Origin: Branchiostoma floridae
Lineage: Eukaryota > Chordata > Leptocardii > Amphioxiformes > Branchiostomatidae
Direction: 5' to 3'
Assembly (NCBI RefSeq): GCF_000003815.2
Contig: NC_049990.1
Location: 4,068,094-4,132,093, forward strand
DNA: 64,000 nucleotides
Below the pieces are notes generated by a model, which saw nothing but the letters and a program-made list of their open reading frames with translations, searched no databases and was not told the origin of the DNA. This document shows positions 48,046 through 57,552 of this stretch, in pieces. Each line of letters starts with the position of its first letter. Within the stretch, counting starts at the first letter, position 1. Both the position numbers and the translations under genes were made by a program.

Positions 48046-50070
48046 ATGTTCCTCACAATATGCAAGCAACACATTCCCCACAAGCTTGTATCAACACAAA
48101 GAACTGCTAAACCATGGATTCACGGAAACAAGGAGATCAAAAGTGCGATCCGCAAAAAACATCGCCTCCACTCCAAAGCTAAACAGATGGACACCCCAGA
48201 AGCCTGGTCACGCTACAGGAGCCAGAGGAACTTGGTCACTGCCCTGACACGACGAGCCGAGGCTACCTACATCAGGGAAGTCTTGGAAGACGTAGAGGGC
48301 GGAAACACGAGACGTCTGTTCAAATACACCAAGACGGTACTAGGGCAAGCCTCAACAGGTGTGCCGGCTTTTAAACTGGGAACTAACGTCCTTGACTCTC
48401 CAAGAGAAAAGGCTACAGCACTGAACGACTACTTCGTACAACAAACCAACCTACCTGGCAGAGATGACTCTCCCCCTACTTTTCGCCCACCTGTCGCTCC
48501 CGAGACACTCCTGGAATCACTACATGTAACAGTGGAGGAAGTACGTCAACAACTCCTCACGCTTAAAGTTGGGAAGTCTTGTGGCCCAGACGACATTACA
48601 CCAAACCTCTTACGGCGTGTGGCTGACCCTATTTCGGCACCTCTGACCAAACTGTTTAATATGTCGCTGTCCCGCGGCCAAGTGCCCTCCATGTGGAAAG
48701 ACGCAAACGTCACGCCAATCCACAAAGGTGGCAGTCGCCATGTTCCCAACAACTACAGGCCAATATCCCTTCTGAATATCATCCCCAAAGTCCTGGAAAA
48801 TCTCGTAAACAAACGCCTGGCGGAGCACATCTACCCAATGCTGACTCGACACCAAAGTGGCTTTCGCTCGAAAGACAACACAACTCTCCAGCTACTCCGT
48901 CTGGTGGACGAGTGGACCAAAGCCATGGACAAAGGAGAGGTGGTCGGAGTCGCATTTTTGGACCTACGCAAGGCCTTCGATAAGGTTTGGCATAAGGGCC
49001 TCCTAGCCAAACTTGAAGGGTACGGAATTCGAGGGCCCTTACTTGAGTGGTTTGGAAGCTACCTCACAGACAGACGTCAGCGAGTTGTTGTTAATGGTGC
49101 GACCTCCGACTGGAAGACCCCCCTTGCTGGCGTCCCACAGGGCTCTGTCCTTGGGCCTACACTTTTCATCTTATACATAAACGATCTACCCTACAGATGT
49201 ACTGCATGTGAAGCGAACTTGTTCGCAGATGACACTTCAGTCTCAACAGCCCACCGCTCCATCTCCATCGTCACAGACTCACTGAACAAGGATTTGGCCA
49301 CTGTATCCGACTGGCTCTTATGCTGGAAACTCGAGGCCAACAGAGACAAGTGTAAGGTCATGTACCTCACTTCCCGCCCCCTCCCACGTACGATCCCACC
49401 AGTCATCCTGGCTGGTACCACACTACAGATTGTCTACAGCTTCAAACACCTAGGCGTGACCATGACTCACAAACTCACCTGGTCCCTCCATGTTGAAGCT
49501 ACAACAAACAAGGCCAGACGTACAGCCGGCATGCTCTGCTGTCTACGGAAGAAAATCCCCAAGACCACACTTCTACAGTTGTACAAGACCTTGACTAGAC
49601 CGGTACTGGAATACGCAGACATCGTTTGGTCCGGTCTCACTAAACGGGACGAAAAACTCATCGAATCTGTTCAGTACCGGGTCGCCAGAGTGATTAGTGG
49701 ACTCCACGGCTTTCCTTACCCTTCCTATCGTACAGTCTACGCCCACCTTGGTCTTCCATCGCTCATCTTCCGTCGCAAATTCCACTCTCTGACTGCCCTC
49801 TACAAACTGACCAATGGACACTGCCCACCCCACCTTTGCAATCTCCTACCCAGTACCAGGTCATCAGCCATTCAATCTAGATACCCTCTTAGAAACGGAA
49901 ACAGCCTGACAATACCAATTCCCAAAAGTGCACGTACCCAGAAAACCTTCTTCCACAGAGCCACCCAGTTGTGGAACATTCTCCCACTTGAAACTCAGAC
50001 AGCTCGCTCATTGTCCACCTTCAAGGCCAAAGCCTGGCTCTCTCTTGGAGACCCATTCTCCGTTAACTAA
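48046..50070 (+). CDS. LINE reverse transcriptase (intact frame, part of a truncated element)
   Basis: A 674-codon open frame covering the linker and the whole reverse transcriptase. Motifs in order: SCGPDDITPNLL, NYRPISLLNIIPKVLE, HQSGFR, FLDLRKAFDKVWH, GVPQGSVLGPTLF, the catalytic FADD (about 49222-49233), then the thumb with HLGV. The enzyme would copy element RNA into DNA at a nicked target. The natural protein begins upstream in the endonuclease domain; the ATG at 48046 is just the first after the frameshift. The frame lacks stops in RT, suggesting a fairly recent insertion, but the element cannot be autonomous. Confidence 0.9.
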   Translation: MFLTICKQHIPHKLVSTQRTAKPWIHGNKEIKSAIRKKHRLHSKAKQMDTPEAWSRYRSQRNLVTALTRRAEATYIREVLEDVEGGNTRRLFKYTKTVLGQASTGVPAFKLGTNVLDSPREKATALNDYFVQQTNLPGRDDSPPTFRPPVAPETLLESLHVTVEEVRQQLLTLKVGKSCGPDDITPNLLRRVADPISAPLTKLFNMSLSRGQVPSMWKDANVTPIHKGGSRHVPNNYRPISLLNIIPKVLENLVNKRLAEHIYPMLTRHQSGFRSKDNTTLQLLRLVDEWTKAMDKGEVVGVAFLDLRKAFDKVWHKGLLAKLEGYGIRGPLLEWFGSYLTDRRQRVVVNGATSDWKTPLAGVPQGSVLGPTLFILYINDLPYRCTACEANLFADDTSVSTAHRSISIVTDSLNKDLATVSDWLLCWKLEANRDKCKVMYLTSRPLPRTIPPVILAGTTLQIVYSFKHLGVTMTHKLTWSLHVEATTNKARRTAGMLCCLRKKIPKTTLLQLYKTLTRPVLEYADIVWSGLTKRDEKLIESVQYRVARVISGLHGFPYPSYRTVYAHLGLPSLIFRRKFHSLTALYKLTNGHCPPHLCNLLPSTRSSAIQSRYPLRNGNSLTIPIPKSARTQKTFFHRATQLWNILPLETQTARSLSTFKAKAWLSLGDPFSVN

Positions 50071-50335
50071 CATTTATGACACCATGCTATGTGATTTCCT
50101 ATGTGTACATATTGTACATGATGTATATATATATATACGATGCACATTTGTAAATTTGTAACCATTTTGCTATGTCAATGATAGTGCTTTTATATTGACA
50201 ATTTGTTTACTACAATGATTTTATATGTAACATGTATTGTTCTTTCCCAGGGCTAGCCCTTGGCAATAGCCTATGGCTAGTTGGGCAGCCCTGGCTGTCT
50301 GTAAACAGCCGAATGAATAAATAAATAAAATAAAA

Positions 50336-50600
50336 ATGCCTCTACATAGGCAGGTGCCAGATTTGACTCAAGGAACATTGTTTTGAAGGGCAAGTCTTCA
50401 CTCCGAAGTATTCAAATACAATTCAATCTCTGCAACTGGAGAATTGTTCAGCCAGTTCATTCTAGTGACACTGAAGAAGAGTGATGGATGTCAATCAAAA
50501 CGTCCGGAAGTGAAATCTCAGTTTTTATCCAGTTGTAGGGATTAAATTATTATAAGTAGTTATAAAGAACTTACGACGACCACCCACTCCCCTCCCACAG
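50336..50600. other. Duplication junction
   Basis: 50336 to about 50405 matches 56677-56749 (GCCTCTA..AGGCAGGTGCCAG) and so is the end of copy 1. About 50406-50552 matches neither copy and contains CAAAACGTCCGG and GAAATCTCAGTTTTTATCC, possibly another element at the breakpoint. Copy 2 homology starts near 50553. Confidence 0.6.
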
Positions 50601-53355
50601 GTTCACGTTCAGAACGCGACCCTGGCGGGGGGCGTGGCCATCGGGACGAGTGCAGACATGATGGTCCACCCCTGGGGGGCGCTGCTGATCGGCAGTATCG
50701 CCGCTGTGCTGTCTGTGGTCGGCTACTCCTACATCACGGTAAGGATATGTCTAAGGCAATGCTAAATACAACATACAAGTGAACATAATTGACACAACTG
50801 CATAAAAATAACGCTGTATTTACTTAGTCCTCTTCTCTCTGGTTCTCTTCTGGGTGCAGAGTTAGGAATAAAACAACTTTCGTTCCTGGTCGAATCCATA
50901 GTAACTGTTGTAAAACTTGAGCTTTGTTCCAACACGAAATAAACACACCATGAATGGCCAGTCGATCTCGCTGGCCAACATCAGTTTCACTGATTCACTG
51001 CGCTGACTATTTTACCTTTATAATGATAGGGGAAAGGTCCTTAGATTAACAGATATATAGACACAGGTGGAAGTCCAAGTTTGAGGAGGGAGAGAAGATG
51101 GTAATGCTTTCTTACCATCCCATTTCACAAACAGAACAGTAACTTAGATTTTGTGGAAATTTGCAGCCCTTCATGGCGGACAAGTTGAAGATCCATGACA
51201 CCTGCGGAGTCAACAACCTGCACGGCATGCCGGGAGTTCTGGCCGGCATTATCGGCGCCATCGTAGCCGCGGTGGCGTCACCTGCACAGTATGGTAACAG
51301 GTGGGGCAACTCTTTGTAAAACAATTTATGTACTGACAACTTTTTAGTAGGTTTTATTCTGAGCTTTATATTTTAGAATCTGTGAGGGTCTGGTATCAAT
51401 ATCCTATCTGAGTTGAAGAGAACTTGAACATTCCTCCACAATGCCAAAACTAAATAGAGGTTCACCTTAGTAGTAGAAGAATTGAAAGTGAAATAAAAGC
51501 ATTTAACGTAAAACATAACATCAATGCAGTGAATGTTTTGTTAATAATTCTTTTGCGCTTTTGGGAGCTTTACAGCTTAAAAGCTGTCAACGGAAATTAT
51601 TTTGATGTAGTTGAAAAACAACTTTGCAACATCTGTAAACACAGATTTACAAACTGTTTTCCACAGTGCTGATAATAACATCTCTTATAATGCCATATCA
51701 TGTTGGGCAGCTCAATAATTATGACGTTTTCAACTTCTGCGCAGCGTGTACCAGATTTTCCCCGCCCGAGCCCCCATCGAAAACAGCACGGAGCTGGCCA
51801 CGATCCAGGCCGCCTTCCCCGCTATCGAGGCCGGTAACGGGCGCTCGGGCGGGCTGCAGGCGGGCTTCCAGATGGCTGCTCTTATCGTCTCCGTACTCGT
51901 CGCTCTGGTGACTGGCGCGCTCACTGGTAAGGTTATGGCATACCAGTTATATAATAAGTCCTTCCCACACTATTTGGTGGATAGGGTGGCTCCTATCTCT
52001 ATTTCTGTAGCCCTTGGGCCACACAGTTTTGTGCTATCACTACAGAAGGGGGCTAGTCAACTCAAAGTTGGCTGCTCTAATCGTCACCTTAGTCGTCGCT
52101 CTGGTGACTGGCGCGCTCACTGGAAAGGTTACCATTATCAAACCAGTCTCATTGTATCCTTCCACCTGTTGTCTATTCTATTACCCCCCCCCCCACACAC
52201 ACACACACACCACCTTCACCACCCCATCCCGTAGACTACAGGGCCTATTAGTCGAGGATTTCATTCTTTGTTGCTCTCGTTCTTGAAAGACCCTCTCATT
52301 CTTAGTTTTTCTAGTCTACCCAGTCCATACACTATGCTTGGCTTGCAATCGTAGCAATTGGGGAACAATTCAGACGGACCTTCCCAGATTACATTTTGTT
52401 TCTAACACAATGTACAGAGTAATTATACTTCAAGCATGTCACTTACGAGTTGTTGTATTTCAAGTGATATGATGAATTACTTTTGTCTTTCTCTAGGCCT
52501 CCTGCTGCGCCTGCCGATCTGGGACCATCCTGAGAAGGACTCTATGTACGAGGACGAGGATTACTGGGAGGTGAGTACCGAGAGTACTTCCGTTTTGGTT
52601 TGTCTTTTTTGATATTTTTTGGTTTATGACCTGTCTGACAAATGACTCACTCTCTCATTGGAAGGTGGAGCCCAACCCTCTCCTCCCACCTCTGTATACT
52701 TCCCCAACCGAAGTTAAGGTACCCATTTTTACACTTGGGTGGCCTAGGGAAAGTCGTGTTAAGTGCCTTTCCCACGAGCAAAAGATTGGTGGCATGGGCC
52801 ATGATAGGATTCGAACCCAGGACCTCTGGGTTCTGGGCCCACCAGTTACGCCACATGACCCTTGAGCTTGAGGACAAAATCAATTTCTAGTATTCAAGAT
52901 TTCTCCTACACAGAAACATCCAACAGCACCAGCAAACCACTTCTTGTCTGTACTCTGCTATCTCAACCGTCACCATCAGTTTCTGACCGCCCTGCTTATA
53001 AATATTAATGAGATCACCGTAATAGATGCGAGATCCCTTTTGAAAACTGAAAGGCCTATTCTCTGATTGGCTGACAGATGGTTTGTGGTGACACCCACAG
53101 GAACTGATAGCAGAGTACGGACAAGAGGCGGTTTGCTGGCGCCGTTGGATGTCTCTGCGTAGGAGAATGTATTGTTTTCATGAAACAGAGGCCTAGTGGA
53201 CTTTAACGTTATTCCCCCATCTCTCCAACCCCCAGATACCAGAGGAGGAAGCCGTGGACATGAACGGCAGTCTGGAGGGAGTGGGGCACAAGAAGCCGGA
53301 CAGCCGTGCGAGGACCGAGTCTGACACCAACAATGAGCAGGACACCAAAGTGTGA
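50601..53355 (+). CDS. Second copy of Rh exons 7-11 (5' half absent)
   Basis: Five exons with intact GT-AG sites, the same phases and the same lengths as in the main Rh gene: 50601-50738, 51167-51300, 51745-51926, 52497-52570, 53236-53355 (TGA stop). They encode the C-terminal 215 residues, including the NNLHGMPG pore histidine and the acidic tail. Only two residues differ from the first copy (Ala to Gly in exon 9, Gln to His in exon 10). No equivalent of exons 1-6 lies between, so it cannot encode a transporter alone. It could be reached by splicing from exon 6, could be a partial gene, or could be the other haplotype placed in tandem. No disabling change is seen. Confidence 0.85.
52055..52150 (+). 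repeat. Extra copy of the 3' edge of exon 9 (broken donor)
   Basis: The last about 65 nt of exon 9 plus following intron (TGACTGGCGCGCTCACTGG, then TTACCATTATCAAACC) reappear about 200 bp after the real exon in copy 2. At the junction the donor GTAAGG has become GAAAGG, so it cannot serve as a GT donor. Copy 1 (43277) lacks the extra piece. Confidence 0.9.
52652..52872 (-). repeat. tRNA-derived SINE (duplication copy 2)
   Basis: Counterpart of 43785-44005, with an intact B box (complement of 52807-52817) and A box (complement of 52842-52853). Confidence 0.8.
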
Positions 53356-53461
53356 AGACTGGAGAACTAGATCAGTACAGACTGGCACCCTCCGCTGGCC
53401 TTTCTGTGGGCGTTCGTATGTTGTTTGGCACCAGGAAGGTTCTTATGTGGGGAAAGGAATA

Positions 53462-53617
53462 CAGTAAAAGCTAGTAAATTGCACATCTGATAATTGCACA
53501 GAATCCCCAAATCCCGTGATGGTGCAGTTCAGCTTGATGACTTCGTTTTGTTGCACCACCCGGATAATTGCACGAATTCGCTGGCAAATCAGGTGTGCAA
53601 TTAAACGACTTCTACTG
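53462..53617. mobile_element. Pogo/Tigger-like MITE, copy 2 only
   Basis: CAGTAAAAGCTAGTAAATTG at the left, ACGACTTCTACTG at the right, and TA on both sides (53460-53461, 53618-53619). The empty site is read in copy 1 as GGAATATATGCC (near 44699). Homologous to 33792-33962. Confidence 0.93.
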
Positions 53618-53894
53618 TATATGCCAGGGAGCTTGTATTCTGTTCACATTCATGCGAAATGGTCGTGTTTTTGATGGGCCTTTGTAGGAATGAAAAGGAT
53701 GCAAGCCCGCTGTAAAGGGGCTACAAGCTCCATGGCATATACTAGTATTCCTTTCCTGGCATAAGAACTTTCCCTGTGCAAAACAATTCAACGCACAAAA
53801 CATCTACAGAAAGGTTAGCGGAGGAATCTAGGTACAGACAAGCTGGTCTCTAGACTCTAGCTGGCCCAAAGTTGGCCCAAATAGGGAAACTTGG

Positions 53895-54100
53895 TAACGC
53901 TAGCTCACCTCTATCCGTAGAATAATCTATACCCGTTGTTTTTATAGACAGGGTATCATGCTTTTTAGGGATATCAAGTCGAAAATAATTTCAAACCAGT
54001 CCGTTGGTTTGATCAATGATGTCCTTAAGTACCCTGTTTTAGAAAAAAAACGGATTATGGTAACACTGCGAATAAAGGTGAATTAGTGTTAATTAACGCT
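53895..54100. repeat. Foldback MITE, family B (duplication copy 2)
   Basis: Counterpart of 45088-45299, more complete in the centre. Confidence 0.75.
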
Positions 54101-54267
54101 GAGGTAGCCGTTGAGAAGGAAAACTAACTTTCCTGTTGTTATTCGGTGATTCTGTATCAATAGAGGTAGAATTCATAACAATCCGAGTTTATGATTAGTT
54201 GTAAGACAATTATGTTATAAAATAATTTTGAAATTACGTATTTCTAGATTGAATTTCACGTGGCCAT

Positions 54268-54367
54268 NNNNNNNNNNNNNNNNNNNNNNNNNNNNNNNNN
54301 NNNNNNNNNNNNNNNNNNNNNNNNNNNNNNNNNNNNNNNNNNNNNNNNNNNNNNNNNNNNNNNNNNN
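54268..54367. other. Assembly gap (100 N)
   Basis: Placeholder of exactly 100 N inside duplication copy 2. The matching copy-1 sequence (about 45470-45507) suggests the true missing length is only tens of bases. Confidence 0.99.
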
Positions 54368-55394
54368 GCAATGATAGGTGTGTCAGTTTATCTTGGGTCA
54401 CGTGTAAACGGAATTTTGACCAATGAAGCAATGTACTAACGGACTCTGTGATAACCGGACCAATGTTAACATTGTTTTGCTAGTTATCTTTACCTACAGC
54501 TGAGGTCTTTGAAAAAAAAAAACTTCTAATACAACGTAGTTATTTTTTGAGCACGTTATCTCGGTCAAATGTATTAGGAATCTGCCTAATATGATCATAC
54601 ATTTAAAGCTTTAATTTGTGATTATGCCATGGTATATATAATTCTTGCGTAGAGTTAGAACGCCCTAGCTATTGGTCATAACACAATGTTTTTTGTCCAT
54701 CGAGAATTTGTACAAAGCAGGTTTGAAGCACCCCCTATAGTTTATTAATGGTACTTCATGTTTTACTCAGACAAAATATTCAAATATACAACACTTTGTG
54801 CCTTCCTGTACGCTTTAAGGATAAGAAAACGACAGCAAAAACTTATTGGTGCTGTAAATTAATGTTGTTGTATTAGACTAGCTATGGAATTGAGCTGTTC
54901 TGTTATATTGCAGCTTGAATTTGTTAGTGTATAGCTAGTATTATAAGCCTTGTATATGATTTTTTCAAGTTCATAAACAGGTAAATGGTTTGGAGATGTA
55001 GTGCTAGTATGTGTCTAGTTGGTTTACAGGGTGACTAACAAACTATGTAAGTTTTGCTCACATTTATAAGGATTTATGAAGTGACATTAAAGCTATACTA
55101 ACTCAGGATTTCTACTGTGGTCTCTTATTATAATTTATATACCCGGTAACTGTTTTTTATCCAAGTATTGACAATTCCAGTATTGAAACAACTGCAACTC
55201 CACTGTCACATAATCTTCAAGAACCAAACTCGAAACAGTTTTCTAACAGCTCAACTAAGAGTCAAGCTTCCCAAATTTGTTGTGATTTGGAAGATGGCCC
55301 AAAATTGGTATGAATAAACAAACACTATCACTGTCAACCAAAATATGGCTTAGCACAACTCAAATATATGCAGATGCAAGGATCTGTGTTCTAT

Positions 55395-55789
55395 ACACCT
55401 TTCTCACGCGGCGGCCATGATAGATCGAAGAAGAGGTCAATGAGGCAAACAGACAAAACTTATTTCTAAAATCAGGTCCCATTTAGTTTTCCCCCAAACC
55501 ACACAAATTTTCATGATATAAGATAGAATAATAAATATTACAAGAAGTGTTATGCACCGAAAGATGTAGCAATTTAGAGTAGTGTAGACTGACCCCATAG
55601 CCCCTTAAGAGATGCAAAATAAAAACATAATAATGCAAATTTTTAACGAATTTGCAGCCATTCACTTATTGGTCGAATTCCTAATTGGCAGGCTACCATT
55701 GGTCGAACTGCTAATTATGATGGACAGCCTTTTGTTTGCCACATTGAACTCGTTTTAGATCTATCATGACCGCCGCGTGAGAAAGGTGT
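55395..55789. mobile_element. 395-bp TIR element, copy 2 only
   Basis: ACACCTTTCTCACGCGGCGG and CCGCCGCGTGAGAAAGGTGT are inverted ends; the match continues inward as CCATGATAGATC and GATCTATCATGACC. Copy 1 has the empty site (TTCTATGGGTTC near 46545), giving a 2-3 bp target duplication (TA or TAT). No transposase. Superfamily unresolved; a 3-bp TSD would fit PIF/Harbinger. Confidence 0.9.
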
Positions 55790-56749
55790 ATGGGTTCTTG
55801 TAACATTTTTTGGTACATCTTTCATGCAGTTTTCACTGGGTCCTTGAGACTTGGCCAGAACCAATGCCATGTGGACAATGACTAGTAAATGAACATAACA
55901 GAAATTCAGTATACATACCGTATTTAAAAAACACACACCCAAGATGTTGAATTATTGACTATAATGAAATATTCTCCTAACATCTAGTACATACATGTAT
56001 TTGCACCTATTGTCAATAGAAGTCTTTTTTTTCTACACAACTACAATGAGAACTATACAATAACTAATGTTCTACTTCTAGGAGAATGGATAGGACAAAT
56101 GGTTAACATACAACACTACTGACTGCACAATAGACAACTGACAATGACTAAAATTACTATTAAGTATAAGGAATTGTTATTTGTACAACAGTAAAAGGAA
56201 AAACCCCTAGTAATTGGGCCACTATACAACAAAATATGAAAACAAAATCTAGGGATGCGCCATTCAATCTACCCAGTAAGAAACAAAGTTTGCAAACTGA
56301 TACAAAGAAGACAGCACTTGTTTTTGGAACACAGGAAACAATTGTACAACACATGGTGATGAAGACAAGAATAGGGCAACATGAAATGAAACTTCTGTAA
56401 CAAAAAGTTTTGCTCGTTCTCAAACACAAAGTCTTGACAATGGAAAAGATATGAAAAGAATTGAAGAATTTTTGCTGCCATGCACAACACATTTGGTATT
56501 AGACGAAGAAAGACAGAAAACAGCATTATGTACAAGACAAGGATAACATGAAACTATTAAGTATATAGCATACATGTGTGACTTCACCTAAAGCAGAATA
56601 AAAATAGTTACTGCTACAGAAACAAATACTGACATACATGTTTGACATTCTATATACACAACTTTTTAAAAAGCCTCTACTAGGCAGGTGCCAGATTTGA
56701 CTCAAGGAACATTGTTTTGAAGGGCAAGTCCTCACTTCAGATGTTTCTG

Positions 56750-57552
56750 GTAATACTGTTGTAGACATGACTACTGCTAGATATAGCTTTGCTATCTTGC
56801 ACTATGAACTGCTTGGAGATTAGTCTACAAGCAGACGTAAGGATTTGGCTCATTGTTTTCCACCTGTTTTTGCAACATTAAGTGCGCTTTTCGCAGTTCC
56901 CCTTTAGATGGAGACTCAAAAAGGCGCACTTTTATTAAAAGGCCAAACTAAATGCTGCAAGAATGTGTGAAACAAGACTGAGTTGGATTCTACATCTGCA
57001 TGGACGTTACTATGAGCTAGAAAGTGGTAATTTTGCACTCCACATATTACTACAAACCTGGAACAGACTCTACTGGTTGAAAGATTGCAGTGACTGCAGA
57101 CATGTCTTTGAATGGCAAGGCAATAGTTGGTGAAATACTGGTGGTGTTTTGTAATTTTTCTACTTGTCTTGAGAGCTAGTTGGAACACAACTTACACAAT
57201 CTAGTAGTAAAAATGTGATTTTAGCTTTTTGCAACAAAATCAAGCTTCCAAAATTATACAATTCCATATTGATGAAGATTTCCTTCATTACGAAATTAAA
57301 AATTTCTTTTGAACTAGTTTCTCCTGATTCAAACATTTGGTACATTCTCTTTTCAATTTCACATTAAAATTTCTTGTTCCATAATACACATTTCCAAAAG
57401 TATTTTTGTCTTCTTCTAATGAGTGCAAACAGTTGGAATAATCTGTTATTTACTGAGTTCCAGTCATCTTTGTTTTCTCTTGATTGCAGTTGAGTCTTCT
57501 GGCTGACTAAAAACTTGCACTAATTGCACAAACAGACAGGGGGAGCTGCAGA
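56750..57552 (-). other. Cyclin B3 3' UTR and intergenic spacer
   Basis: The minus-strand AATAAA (complement of 56931-56936) lies about 620 nt after the cyclin stop and is the best poly(A) signal candidate. No other feature. Confidence 0.5.

Larger units (their letters stand above)
47407..50335 (+). mobile_element. 5'-truncated CR1-like LINE
   Basis: The element starts inside the endonuclease domain, continues through reverse transcriptase, and ends with a 3' UTR hairpin (CCAGGGCTAGCCCTTGG) and the tail GAATGAATAAATAAATAAAA. AATG at both junctions is a possible short target duplication, blurred by the A-rich tail. Copy 2 of the segmental duplication preserves the empty site (near 56670: ACAACTTTTTAAAAAGCCTC), so insertion came after the duplication. 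It is in the same orientation as the Rh gene. The clade call (CR1/Jockey group) is by resemblance. Confidence 0.9.
50553..56749 (+). repeat. Segmental tandem duplication, copy 2
   Basis: Homologous to 41745-47406 plus 50336-50405, including intron positions, SINE, family B foldback and 3' flank. It lacks the LINE and two MITEs and has gained two other TIR elements and an extra piece of exon 9. It includes a 100-N gap. Confidence 0.9.
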
